Under the pieces are notes generated by a model, which saw nothing but the letters and a program-made list of their open reading frames with translations, did no database searches and was not told the origin of the DNA. From contig JAEYRU010000285.1 of NCBI GenBank assembly GCA_023435335.1, forward strand, positions 1-64,000: a DNA stretch of 64,000 bases, in the 5' to 3' direction. How positions within the stretch are numbered: position 1 is the first letter of the stretch; every line of letters starts with the position of its first letter. Source of the stretch: Pseudomonadota bacterium (GTDB lineage: Bacteria > Pseudomonadota > Alphaproteobacteria > Rhizobiales > Rhizobiaceae). The position numbers and the translations under genes were made by a program. Shown here piece by piece: positions 26,678-40,219 of this stretch.

Positions 26678-27622
26678 GTGTTCTCAGGCTTCGACATCTT
26701 GATCGGCGTTCTCGCCGTACTCGTCTTGCTGCTCATCTTTGCCGGCATCAAGACAGTGCCGCAGGGCTACAATTACACGGTGGAGCGTTTCGGCCGCTAT
26801 ACGCGCTCGTTGACGCCGGGCCTCAATATTATCGTTCCGTTCATCGACCGCATCGGCGCCAGAATGAACATGATGGAACAGGTGCTCGACGTTCCCACGC
26901 AGGAGATCATCACCCGTGACAACGCCATTGTCGCCGTCGACGGCGTTGCCTTCTACCAGGTGCTCAATGCGCCGCAGGCCGCATATCAGGTCGCCGGGCT
27001 CGAAAACGCAATCCTCAACCTCACAATGACCAACATCCGCTCGGTCATGGGCTCGATGGACCTGGACGAGCTTCTCTCCAACCGCGACGCCATCAACGAG
27101 CGCCTGCTGCGCATCGTCGACGAGGCGGCCAGCCCGTGGGGCATCAAGATGACCCGCGTCGAGATCAAGGACATCAACCCCCCGGCTAACCTCGTGGAAT
27201 CGATGGCGCGTCAGATGATGGCGGAGCGCAACAAGCGCGCGCAGATCCTCGAGGCCGAAGGCCTGAAGCAAGCGCAGATACTCGAGGCCGAGGGCCGCCG
27301 TGAGGCCGCCTTCCGCGACGCCGAGGCACGCGAACGCGCCGCCGAGGCAGAGGCGCGCGCGACGCAGGTCGTGTCCGAGGCGATTGCCAAGGGCGATGTC
27401 CAGGCGATCAACTACTTCGTCGCGCAGCGCTATACCGAGGCGATGGCCAAGATCGGCTCCGGAACCAACAGCAAGGTCGTGCTCATGCCCTTGGAGGCGT
27501 CGTCGCTGATCGGCTCGCTTGGCGGCATCGGGGCCATCGCAAAGGAGGTGTTCGGCGACGCCCCGCAGGCGGCGCAGCGCACGCCCGCTCGTCCGCCGAT
27601 CACCGGCCCGGACCGCGGCTGA
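26678..27622 (+). CDS. SPFH/stomatin-family membrane protein (QmcA-like)
   Basis: A 314-residue band-7 protein. An N-terminal transmembrane helix (IGVLAVLVLLLIFAG) is followed by the SPFH domain (VPQGYNYTVERFGRYTRSLTPG) and an Ala/Glu/Arg-rich coiled coil at ~180-245 (ILEAEGLKQAQILEAEGRREAAF), ending in a Gly/Pro tail. It starts with GTG at 26678. It is paired with nfeD-like gene 22 bp downstream, the standard slipin/NfeD arrangement, thought to organise membrane microdomains or assist membrane protein quality control. The substrate is not known. Confidence 0.9.
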   Translation: MFSGFDILIGVLAVLVLLLIFAGIKTVPQGYNYTVERFGRYTRSLTPGLNIIVPFIDRIGARMNMMEQVLDVPTQEIITRDNAIVAVDGVAFYQVLNAPQAAYQVAGLENAILNLTMTNIRSVMGSMDLDELLSNRDAINERLLRIVDEAASPWGIKMTRVEIKDINPPANLVESMARQMMAERNKRAQILEAEGLKQAQILEAEGRREAAFRDAEARERAAEAEARATQVVSEAIAKGDVQAINYFVAQRYTEAMAKIGSGTNSKVVLMPLEASSLIGSLGGIGAIAKEVFGDAPQAAQRTPARPPITGPDRG

Positions 27623-27643
27623 CGCAGGCCGGGAGGACGCATC

Positions 27644-28102
27644 ATGCTGTCCAGCATCTTTTCAGAACTCGGCCCCTGGAATTGGATGGTGTTGGGCTTT
27701 GCCCTGCTCGCACTTGAGATCCTGGTCCCCGGAGTCTTCCTGCTTTGGATCGGAATTGCGGCGATCCTGACCGGCGCTCTGTCGCTGCAGCTGTGGGAAT
27801 GGGGATTCTGGACCTGGCAGGTCCAGATGCTCGTTTTTCTCGGGCTGTCGCTGGTTTCGGCGTTCGCCGGCAAGAAGATCATGCGCGGGACCGAGCAGGA
27901 AACCGACGAGCCGCTGCTCAACAGGCGCGCCGAGCAGATGGTCGGACGCACCGCGACGCTCGCCGACCCGATTACCGAGGGAGTGGGTCGCGTGAAGCTG
28001 GGCGATACGGTCTGGCGGGTCTTCGGCCCTGACCTTCCGGCCGGAACGCGCGTGCGTATCGTTGCCGCCCGCGGAGGCGATCTGACGGTGCAGGCGGAGT
28101 AG
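27644..28102 (+). CDS. NfeD-family membrane protein, stomatin partner
   Basis: A 152-residue short NfeD protein (NfeD1b type, without the ClpP-like protease domain). Residues ~12-75 hold two or three transmembrane segments, and ~90-150 form the OB-fold domain (LLNRRAEQMVGRTATLADPITEGVGRVKLGDTVWRV). It binds or stabilises the SPFH protein encoded just upstream, and both genes clearly form an operon. Start ATG 27644 follows GGGAGGACGC. Confidence 0.9.
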   Translation: MLSSIFSELGPWNWMVLGFALLALEILVPGVFLLWIGIAAILTGALSLQLWEWGFWTWQVQMLVFLGLSLVSAFAGKKIMRGTEQETDEPLLNRRAEQMVGRTATLADPITEGVGRVKLGDTVWRVFGPDLPAGTRVRIVAARGGDLTVQAE

Positions 28103-28212
28103 CCCGGTCCTTCGAGGGAAGCGGCCGCTGTCAACGCTCCATTAACCATCGGCATTTACGGTTCGGTAAGCATCGGCGCGCCTTGCGCCGGCTCAACCCG
28201 TTTCAGGTGACG

Positions 28213-29865
28213 ATGCCGCGCGTCCCGCCAATCCGCATAGGCCGCAGGTCAGCATGTCTCCGCATCGCGTTGGCAGGCAGCGTAAGCGCGCTGACATGCC
28301 TGTCCGCTTTCGCCCAGGATACCGGCGCCCTGCGCGGCTCCATCCTGCTCGACCGCTCAGACCGGCCGCGTGCCCTGGTTACCCAACCCGCGGATCAGGG
28401 GCCAGCCGCCCAATACCGCCCCGTAAGTCCCGGAGCCCTGCCCGACGATGAGTTGGAGGGTGAACTGGACGGAGGTAGCGAGAGCTCGTCTCGCCGCCCC
28501 GTCACCAACCGGGCTGTCCTCCCGGAAACTCCGGCCTCGCGCGAGGGCGAACAAGCGCCCGGCGCAAGGCGCGCCACCGCAACCCAACCGCTTCAGGATC
28601 GCGATCCAACCACCACGGGCACTGTAGCCGCTCGCGGCATCGATGCGCTTGACCTCGAACGCAATACCGCCGTGCCGCCGGACTCGGAGCGCGCCGCCGC
28701 GATCGAGACGCTGGCGCGCGACGCGGAAGCCGATCCATTTCAACCGACCGGCATCCGCCTCGGCTCCTTCCTGCTGCGCCCCTCACTGGAACAGGGCGTC
28801 GAGTGGAACTCCAACGCCAGCGGTACCGCCGGCGGCAGCTCCGATTTCCTTTCGGAGAGCACCTTGCGCCTCAACGCAGCGTCCGACTGGTCGCGTCATT
28901 CGGCGTCGCTGGACGCTTTCGGCACTTACCGGACATCGGTCACCGGCACCGGTTTCTCGGACTTCCGCGGCGGGGCCGATGCCCGCCTCAATCTCGAGCT
29001 GGGCAACGAGTTCACGCTGAACTCGGCTCTCGGCTATCAGCGCAGGCCCGAGGATGCGAGTTCGCCGGCCGCCGTTCCCGGCACAACAAGCCGCCCGGTA
29101 CGCGAGACGCTTTCCGGCAGCCTCGGGCTCGAGAAGGGCGTGGGCAAGTTGCGTCTCGCCGCAACCGGCAACGCCAACCGCAACACCTACGGTGACGCCC
29201 AGCTCTCGACGGGCGGCATTCTTTCGCAAGCTGATCGCAACCAGACCCTCTATTCCCTTGCCCTGCGGGGCGGCTATGAAGTCTCCCCGGCGCTGACGCC
29301 CTTCGTGGAGGCGGAATACGGTCGCCGCATCTACGATAACAGCGTCGACGCCGGCGGCTACATGCGCTCGGCGAACCGCTACGGCCTGCGCGCCGGCGCC
29401 GCCCTCGACCTGGGAGAGAAGCTCAACGGCGAACTGTCAGCCGGCTGGATATTCGAGAACCCCGACGACGCGCGCCTGGGCGCTGTTTCCGGCCTCTCCG
29501 TCCAGGGCAACCTATTGTGGTCGCCGATCCGCGGCACCTTGGTGGCTCTGACGGGGTCGACCGAGGTGGAAGGATCGACGACGCCGGGAGCCTCCGGGTC
29601 GATCCTCTACGCCTCGACACTGGCCGTATCGCGCGAACTGCGCGCCAACCTGACGGGCACGGCCACCATGGGTGCTGCCTGGCGCCACTATGCCGCAAGC
29701 AGCGACCGGGATTTCACTTTGAGCGCCGAGGCGAGCCTCACCTGGTGGTTGAACCGCCACGCGGGCATCCGCGCCCGCGCCCGCCATGAACTGACCGACA
29801 GCACCATCCCGGTGCGCAACGCCCAGTCCACCAGCGTCTATCTCGGCGTGACGCTGCGGAGGTGA
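28213..29865 (+). CDS. outer-membrane beta-barrel protein
   Basis: A protein of about 550 residues with a signal peptide (basic start RIGRRSACLRIALAG, cleavage after SAFA). A ~150-residue acidic, Pro-rich linker follows. From ~190 on there are alternating beta-strand patterns (LGSFLLRPSLEQGVEWNSNA, ATGNANRNTYGDAQLS, VEAEYGRRIYDNSVDAGGY), ending in a terminal strand SVYLGVTLRR. This fits the BBP2_2-like outer-membrane beta-barrel family common in Hyphomicrobiales, whose role (channel or exopolysaccharide export) is unclear. Start choice is uncertain: TTG 28183, GTG 28207 and ATG 28213 are all in frame. The gene converges on galU. An ATTAACCAT sequence at 28141 resembles a CtrA half-site, but a single copy is weak evidence. 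Confidence 0.75.
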   Translation: MPRVPPIRIGRRSACLRIALAGSVSALTCLSAFAQDTGALRGSILLDRSDRPRALVTQPADQGPAAQYRPVSPGALPDDELEGELDGGSESSSRRPVTNRAVLPETPASREGEQAPGARRATATQPLQDRDPTTTGTVAARGIDALDLERNTAVPPDSERAAAIETLARDAEADPFQPTGIRLGSFLLRPSLEQGVEWNSNASGTAGGSSDFLSESTLRLNAASDWSRHSASLDAFGTYRTSVTGTGFSDFRGGADARLNLELGNEFTLNSALGYQRRPEDASSPAAVPGTTSRPVRETLSGSLGLEKGVGKLRLAATGNANRNTYGDAQLSTGGILSQADRNQTLYSLALRGGYEVSPALTPFVEAEYGRRIYDNSVDAGGYMRSANRYGLRAGAALDLGEKLNGELSAGWIFENPDDARLGAVSGLSVQGNLLWSPIRGTLVALTGSTEVEGSTTPGASGSILYASTLAVSRELRANLTGTATMGAAWRHYAASSDRDFTLSAEASLTWWLNRHAGIRARARHELTDSTIPVRNAQSTSVYLGVTLRR

Positions 29866-29879
29866 GCCCGGCGGGCGCC

Positions 29880-30800
29880 TCAGCCAATCTTGGGGTTCAT
29901 CTCGGCAGCGACGGCCTGCAGGGTACGGGCGATCCGCTCGCGCATATCCGGCCGCTCCAGCGCGAAGGCCAGGTTCGCCTCGATGAAACCCTCCGGCGAG
30001 CCGCAATCGAATGCACGGCCGCGGAAATGGTAGCCGAAGAAGGGCTGGCTGGCCTGCAGCTTCAGCATCGCGTCGGTGAGCTGTATCTCGTCTCCGGCCC
30101 CGCGCTCCTGTGTGGAAAGGATATCGAATATCTCGGGCTGCAGGATGTAGCGGCCGTTGAGGTAGAGGTTCGAGGGCGCCGTGCCTCTTGCTGGCTTTTC
30201 CACCATGCCCTTGATTTCGAACCCGGAACCGACATGAGCACCGGGCTCCACGATCCCGTATTTGTGGGCGTCGTCCGGGTCGCACTCCTGCACCGCGATC
30301 ACGTTGCCGCCGGTCTCCCCGTAGAGCGAGACCATCTGCGTCATACAGCCCGTGTCGGCCTGCATGATCATGTCCGGCAGCAGCAGCGCGAAAGGCTCGT
30401 TCCCGACAATCTCGCGCGCGCACCACACGGCATGGCCCAGGCCCAGCGGGGCCTGCTGGCGCGTGAAGCTGGTCTGGCCCGGCAGCGGCTGGATTCTCTC
30501 CAGCATGGCGAGCACGTCGTCCTTGCCCCGGTGCTCGAGCGTTTCGTAGAGCTCGAACTGCACGTCGAAATGGTCTTCGATCACGCCCTTGTTGCGCCCG
30601 GTGACAAAGATCAGGTGCTCGATGCCGGCTTCGCGCGCTTCTTCGACCACGTAATCGATGACCGGGCGGTCGACGACCGTCAGCATCTCCTTTGGCACTG
30701 CCTTGGTCGCGGGCAGAAAGCGGGTCCCCAATCCCGCGACGGGAAACACGGCCTTCCTGACCGGCCTGCTGGTTGTTGTCGGTGCGATGACTGCCTCCAC
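29880..30800 (-). CDS. galU: UTP--glucose-1-phosphate uridylyltransferase
   Basis: A 306-residue GalU/ExoN enzyme (EC 2.7.7.9), which makes UDP-glucose for exopolysaccharide, LPS and cyclic glucan synthesis. The nucleotide-binding loop is AGLGTRFLPATKAVPKEML (near residues 22-40). FVTGRNKGVIEDHFD, LGHAVWCAREIVG and a C-terminal FHFRGRAFDCGSPEGFIEAN-type motif are present. The only in-frame start near the family N-terminus is GTG at 30800. The upstream gap of 172 bp is shared with the divergent transglycosylase gene. Confidence 0.94.
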   Translation of the reverse strand: MEAVIAPTTTSRPVRKAVFPVAGLGTRFLPATKAVPKEMLTVVDRPVIDYVVEEAREAGIEHLIFVTGRNKGVIEDHFDVQFELYETLEHRGKDDVLAMLERIQPLPGQTSFTRQQAPLGLGHAVWCAREIVGNEPFALLLPDMIMQADTGCMTQMVSLYGETGGNVIAVQECDPDDAHKYGIVEPGAHVGSGFEIKGMVEKPARGTAPSNLYLNGRYILQPEIFDILSTQERGAGDEIQLTDAMLKLQASQPFFGYHFRGRAFDCGSPEGFIEANLAFALERPDMRERIARTLQAVAAEMNPKIG

Positions 30801-30972
30801 TGTCCGGGCCGGACAATTTCACGCCCGAATTGAAAGTTATTGAACAGCTTGCGGGGGGTCCGCCGTCAATGGCAATCCGCCCCGGACCATAGAACTTGCG
30901 TAAGACTTTGGTAAACTCTTTCCTAACCCCACGGCCAATAAGGTGTGTCCAGCCATATTGAAGGAGGTGAGG

Positions 30973-32196
30973 ATGCAGGCAAGACGCATTGCGCAATCGG
31001 TTCGCCGGCTGGCCGTTTTGGCGACCTTGGCGGCAGGTCTGTTCGCTATGACCGGTTCCGCATGGGCGGACGCCGGCTTTCAGCGCTGGATCGCGGATTT
31101 TCGTAAGGCAGCAACTGCCAGCGGCATTTCCGCCGCTACTTTCGACAAGGCGTTCCGCGGCGTAACGGCGCCGGATGCAGCGGTGCTGGAGAAGGCCCGC
31201 TACCAGCCGGAGTTCCGCATGGAAGCCTGGCAATATGTCGATAACCAGGTCAACGAGCGCTCGATCGCGACCGGGCGGCAGATGGCCCGCCAGTGGAAGC
31301 CCTGGCTCGATCGCATCGAGCAACAGTTCGGCGTCGATCGCCACATCCTCCTGGCCATCTGGTCGATCGAATCCCGGTACGGGGAGATCCTGCAAGACTC
31401 CCGAAGGCTGCACAACACCGTGCAGGCCCTTGCGACGTTGGCCTATGGCGACCAGCGCCGCGCCAAGTTCGCACGTCAGCAGCTGATAGCTGCGCTGAAG
31501 ATTCTCCAGCGCGGGGACGTGGCGGCCGCCAATCTCACGGGTTCGTGGGCTGGTGCAATGGGGCACACGCAGTTCATTCCCACCAGCTTCGAAGCTTGGG
31601 CGGTCGACGCGGACGGCGACGGGCGCCGCGACATCTGGAATTCCGTGCCCGATGCGCTCGCTTCGGCCGCCAACCTTCTGCGCAAGAACGGCTGGCAGAC
31701 GGGTCAGACCTGGGGCTACGAGGTGGCGCTGCCCGCCGGGAAGTTCCCGGGTGGATCCATCTCGCTGAGTCAATGGCAGGCGCTGGGCGTTGTGAGGGCC
31801 AACGGAAAGCCGTTCCCAAGGGGCTCGGACAACGCCGAACTCAAGGTGCCGGGCGGCCGCGAAAGCCCGGCCTTCCTGATGACGCGCAACTTCTTCGTGC
31901 TCAAGCGCTACAACAATGCCGACCTTTATGCTCTGTCCGTCGGCCTGCTTGCCGACCAGATCGCCGGTTACGGCGAACTTGTGCGTGACTGGGCACGGCC
32001 GTTCACGCGCCTGACGTCTTCCGAAACCGAGGAATTGCAGCGCAAGCTCTCGGCTCTAGGTTACTACGATGGCAACATCGACGGCAGGATCGGTGAAGGA
32101 TCGAGGGCCGCCATCAAGGCTTTCCAGGCCAGATCCGGCTTGACGCAGGACGGCCACCCCAGCAAAGAGGTGCTTTCCATCCTCAGAGGCAGGTGA
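30973..32196 (+). CDS. lytic murein transglycosylase (MltB-like) with peptidoglycan-binding domain
   Basis: A 407-residue exported glycan-strand cleaving enzyme. The signal peptide ends near GSAWA. The SLT_2/MltB-like catalytic domain spans ~35-335, with the catalytic Glu in LAIWSIESRYGEI and conserved GSWAGAMGHTQFIPTSFEAWAVDADGDGRRDIW. A C-terminal PG_binding_1 domain spans ~345-405 (ELQRKLSALGYYDGNIDGRIG). ATG 30973 has a near-perfect AAGGAGGTGA ribosome binding site. Its stop overlaps the start of the DUF459 gene (GTGA), so the two are translationally coupled. The pair probably remodels cell wall in the periplasm. Confidence 0.92.
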   Translation: MQARRIAQSVRRLAVLATLAAGLFAMTGSAWADAGFQRWIADFRKAATASGISAATFDKAFRGVTAPDAAVLEKARYQPEFRMEAWQYVDNQVNERSIATGRQMARQWKPWLDRIEQQFGVDRHILLAIWSIESRYGEILQDSRRLHNTVQALATLAYGDQRRAKFARQQLIAALKILQRGDVAAANLTGSWAGAMGHTQFIPTSFEAWAVDADGDGRRDIWNSVPDALASAANLLRKNGWQTGQTWGYEVALPAGKFPGGSISLSQWQALGVVRANGKPFPRGSDNAELKVPGGRESPAFLMTRNFFVLKRYNNADLYALSVGLLADQIAGYGELVRDWARPFTRLTSSETEELQRKLSALGYYDGNIDGRIGEGSRAAIKAFQARSGLTQDGHPSKEVLSILRGR

Positions 32197-33446
32197 GCGG
32201 GGAACAGGAATTGGCGAGGAGATCGGCCTCAGTATTGTTGTTCGGCCTGCTCTGGCTCGCCGCGATCTCTGTGGTGGCGGTGCCGGTCCTGATGACGGCG
32301 ACCGCCCCTGCCCTGGCACAGGAGCAGCAGCGCGCCCGACGCGGCGGTTTGCTGGACCTCTTCTTCGGTCGCCGCGACCGCGTCGAGCAGCCCGAAGCGG
32401 CGCCCCGAGCAACCAGGAGCCGGCCGCGCGCAGCCCGATCGACTGGTGGCGCGTCCTCTGCGCCCGCCGCCCCTGCCGAACCCCGCATCTCGGTGGCCGA
32501 GAAGCTGGAAAATGCCCGTACCGTCCTTGTGGTAGGCGACTTCATGGCCGGGGGGCTCGCGGAAGGGCTCGAAGAGGCGTTCGCGGAAGCGCCGGGCATC
32601 CGGATTGTCTCCCGGGCCAACGGATCGTCCGGCTTCGTGCGGGACGACTACTACAACTGGCCTGCCCAGATCGGCGGCATTCTCGAGGAGGAGAAGCCGG
32701 CGGCCGTGCTGGTCATGATTGGATCCAACGACCGCCAGCAACTGAACGTCGAAGGCAATCGCGAGCGCGTGCGCAGCGAGGCGTGGCTGAAGGAATACGA
32801 GGCGCGCGCAACAGCCTTGGCCCAGGCCGTCAAGCAAGGCGGCGTACCGCTACTTTGGGTCGGAATGCCGGCCTTCAAGGTTAGCTCGATGTCGGCCGAC
32901 ATGGTCGCGTTCAACGACATCTATCGCACAGTCGCGGAAGGTGTTGGGGGCGAGTTCGTCGACATATGGGACGGTTTCGTCGACGAGAACGGGGCTTTTG
33001 CCTCGATCGGGCCGGACATCAACGGCCAGCGCGTGCGCCTGCGCGGCTCCGACGGAATCAACCTCACAAAGGCGGGCAAGCGCAAGATCGCGTTCTATGC
33101 CGAACGTCCGCTGAACCGGCTTCTCGGCGCCGCCGCCGCACCGGGGGTGGCCACGGTCGGCTCTGGCGGCATGCCGTCTCCGCTCGGGCAGGAACCCGGG
33201 GAGATCGACCGCACGCCGGCGATCGCGCTCTCCGATCCCGAGCTCGATGGCGCCTCGGAACTCCTCGGCGCCGAAACGATCGCGCACCGGCGCAAGCCCG
33301 GCATGCCGGTCGAGCTCCTGGTGCGCGACGGCCTTACACCGGAAGGTCGCCCGGGCCGGGCCGATGACTTCTCCTCGGCGCCCGCCATCGTCGCTCCAGC
33401 GGCAACGCCGACGTCCGTCGAAACGACAGCCACCATCCCGGACTGA
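32193..33446 (+). CDS. DUF459 SGNH-like exported protein lacking canonical Ser and His
   Basis: A 417-residue protein with an N-terminal membrane anchor or signal (SVLLFGLLWLAAISVVAVPVL) and an Arg-rich disordered stretch. A DUF459 SGNH-hydrolase-like domain lies at ~100-310, followed by a Pro-rich tail. The block I sequence reads VVGDFMAGG, where active SGNH enzymes have Ser after GD. The block V reads DGINLTKAG where a DGIH-type His is expected. Block III, MIGSNDRQ, retains the N and D. It may be a non-catalytic sugar-binding relative, or use other residues. It is coupled to the transglycosylase gene by a GTGA overlap, pointing to peptidoglycan or envelope polysaccharide. Confidence 0.84.
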   Translation: MSGEQELARRSASVLLFGLLWLAAISVVAVPVLMTATAPALAQEQQRARRGGLLDLFFGRRDRVEQPEAAPRATRSRPRAARSTGGASSAPAAPAEPRISVAEKLENARTVLVVGDFMAGGLAEGLEEAFAEAPGIRIVSRANGSSGFVRDDYYNWPAQIGGILEEEKPAAVLVMIGSNDRQQLNVEGNRERVRSEAWLKEYEARATALAQAVKQGGVPLLWVGMPAFKVSSMSADMVAFNDIYRTVAEGVGGEFVDIWDGFVDENGAFASIGPDINGQRVRLRGSDGINLTKAGKRKIAFYAERPLNRLLGAAAAPGVATVGSGGMPSPLGQEPGEIDRTPAIALSDPELDGASELLGAETIAHRRKPGMPVELLVRDGLTPEGRPGRADDFSSAPAIVAPAATPTSVETTATIPD

Positions 33447-33468
33447 CGCGGTCGTTCGGACCGTGATG

Positions 33469-34923
33469 CTACCTCGGCAGCAGCGTGGTTCCCATCAACT
33501 GCTCGTCGATCGCCCGCGCCGCCTGGCGGCCTTCGCGGATCGCCCACACGACGAGCGATTGGCCGCGGCGCACATCACCGGCAGCGAAGAGCTTGTCGAC
33601 ATTCGTTCGGTAGTCGCGATCGTTGGCTGCCACATTGGTCGACCGGCGGCCGTCCACCACCGTCTCCAGTCTGCCGCCCAGCTCCGCCAGGACGCCGGTT
33701 TCGGCCGGGCCGGAGAATCCGATGGCGATGAAGGCGAGGTCCGTGCGGATGACAAAATCCGTACCGGCGATCGGCTTGCGCTTCTCGTCGACCTCGCAGC
33801 ATTTGACCCCGGTGAGCTGGCCGTCTTCGCCGACGAACTCCAGCGTCGCGATCTGGAACTCACGCTGCGCGCCCTCGGCCTGGCTGGAGGAAACCCGCAT
33901 CTTGGTGGCCCAGTAGGGCCAGGTCGCGAGCTTGTCCTCCTTCTCGGGCGGCTGGGGGCGGATGTCGAGTTGCGTCACGCGCACCGCGCCCTGGCGAAAG
34001 GCCGTGCCGATGCAATCCGACGCCGTGTCGCCGCCGCCAACCACGACCACGTGCTTGCCGGCCGCGCTCAGCGGCTCCGACGGCCAGGCGACCGGCTGGA
34101 TGTTCTCGCCGCCATTGCGGCGGTTCTGCTGCACCAGATAGGGCATGGCGTCGTGCACGCCTTCAAGCTCCGTTCCGGGAATACCGGCCGGGCGGGGCTT
34201 TTCCGATCCACCGCAGTAAAGCACCGCATCGTACTCGGCGAGCAGCACGGCCACCGGCTTGTCGACGCCCACATTGACCCCGCAATAGAAGGTGACGCCC
34301 TCGCCGCGCATCTGCTCGACCCGCCGGTCGATATGGTGCTTCTCGATCTTGAAGTCGGGAATACCGTAACGCATTAGTCCGCCGGGGCGGCTTTCGCGCT
34401 CGTAGACATGCACGTCGTGGCCCGCACGCCCGAGCTGCTGGGCCGCGGCCATCCCGGCCGGCCCCGAACCGATGATCGCCACCCGCTTTCCGGTCTTTTG
34501 CTCGGGCGGATAGGGCCGGATATGGCCGAGTTCATAGGCCTTGTCTGCGATCGCCTGCTCGATCGTCTTGATCGCCACCGGGATATCCTCGAGGTTGAGC
34601 GTGCAGGCCTCCTCGCAGGGCGCCGGACAGATGCGTCCGGTCCATTCCGGGAAATTATTGGTCGAATGGAGGTTACGGATCGCGCCTTCCCAGTCGTCGC
34701 GATAGACCAGGTCGTTCCAGTCGGGGATCTGGTTGTGCACAGGACACCCGTTCGGCCCGTGGCAGAACGGTATCCCGCAATCCATGCAGCGGGCGGCCTG
34801 TTTCTCCACTTCCTTGTCCGACATCGGGAGCGTGAACTCCCGGTAATGGCGGATGCGATCGGAAGCCGGCTGGTACTTGTGCACCTGCCGGTCGATCTCG
34901 AGGAAGCCTGTTACCTTGCCCAT
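33469..34923 (-). CDS. gltD: glutamate synthase small subunit
   Basis: A 484-residue beta subunit of NADPH-dependent GOGAT (EC 1.4.1.13). The N-terminal Cys-rich region (KQAARCMDCGIPFCHGPNGCPV and CPAPCEEACTLN) binds the 4Fe-4S clusters. A FAD Rossmann motif (VAIIGSGPAGMAAAQQLGRAG) and an NADPH-binding motif (VVVVGGGDTASDCIGTA) follow. It passes electrons from NADPH to the large subunit. It lies downstream of gltB on the same strand with a 189-bp gap. That gap is GC-rich and I see no gene in it. Confidence 0.95.
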   Translation of the reverse strand: MGKVTGFLEIDRQVHKYQPASDRIRHYREFTLPMSDKEVEKQAARCMDCGIPFCHGPNGCPVHNQIPDWNDLVYRDDWEGAIRNLHSTNNFPEWTGRICPAPCEEACTLNLEDIPVAIKTIEQAIADKAYELGHIRPYPPEQKTGKRVAIIGSGPAGMAAAQQLGRAGHDVHVYERESRPGGLMRYGIPDFKIEKHHIDRRVEQMRGEGVTFYCGVNVGVDKPVAVLLAEYDAVLYCGGSEKPRPAGIPGTELEGVHDAMPYLVQQNRRNGGENIQPVAWPSEPLSAAGKHVVVVGGGDTASDCIGTAFRQGAVRVTQLDIRPQPPEKEDKLATWPYWATKMRVSSSQAEGAQREFQIATLEFVGEDGQLTGVKCCEVDEKRKPIAGTDFVIRTDLAFIAIGFSGPAETGVLAELGGRLETVVDGRRSTNVAANDRDYRTNVDKLFAAGDVRRGQSLVVWAIREGRQAARAIDEQLMGTTLLPR

Positions 34924-35112
34924 GTTCTACTCCAAGCTGGCGGCTGCGTCCCGGCGGGCCGCCATCCGCCCGTAATCTGTCCGTTTAGCGTTTTGCGAGC
35001 GTTTTGGCGCTGCGGCGCAGGGCCTCGCCGATCGCGGCGCCGGCCGGCGCGACGCGGCCGGCTGGCACTTCGCCACGAATCCGCCGATGGGCGCGCGTCG
35101 CCAGCATGCGTC

Positions 35113-39834
<4,722 letters not shown>

Positions 39835-40219
39835 CGCTTTTCCTCCAGTCCCTGCCCTTGCGGGGCCATCCACTTGCGTCCGAAGCGTGCCCTCGAACTT
39901 CCACGGCTAATCTTTCGAAAGCCCGGGATGCAGCGCCGCGCGCGCAGCGGTTGCGTATCCAATAGCTCCAAATCGTGCCGTCGCTCAAGGCGAGCCCGGC
40001 ACGTTTGGCACCGCTATGCAGCTGCCGCTATTATACGACAAACCGCACATCCGATGCCTTGTTAAATAAGACAGCACTACTGTCCTATCTGCCGTATGCC
40101 AGAAATATCCAGTCCACACAAGACGCTTTTGCAAAAAAACCGGACGGACTTTGAAGTATGATTGCGCCGTTACCGAGAATGGCGAAATAAAATTACGCCC
40201 TGCGATGGCGACGCTTCGA
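39835..40219 (-). promoter_or_regulatory. gltB upstream region with TATAAT box and GACAG-N5-CTGTC dyad
   Basis: This 385-bp gap holds no convincing gene. Reading toward gltB, a perfect TATAAT box lies at 40035-40030, giving a transcript start near 40023 and a leader of about 190 nt. The -35 position (around 40058-40053) is poor, which suggests an activated promoter. A dyad GACAG-CACTA-CTGTC at 40070-40084 is centred about 54 bp upstream of the predicted start, a plausible activator site. The binding protein is unknown. Confidence 0.4.
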
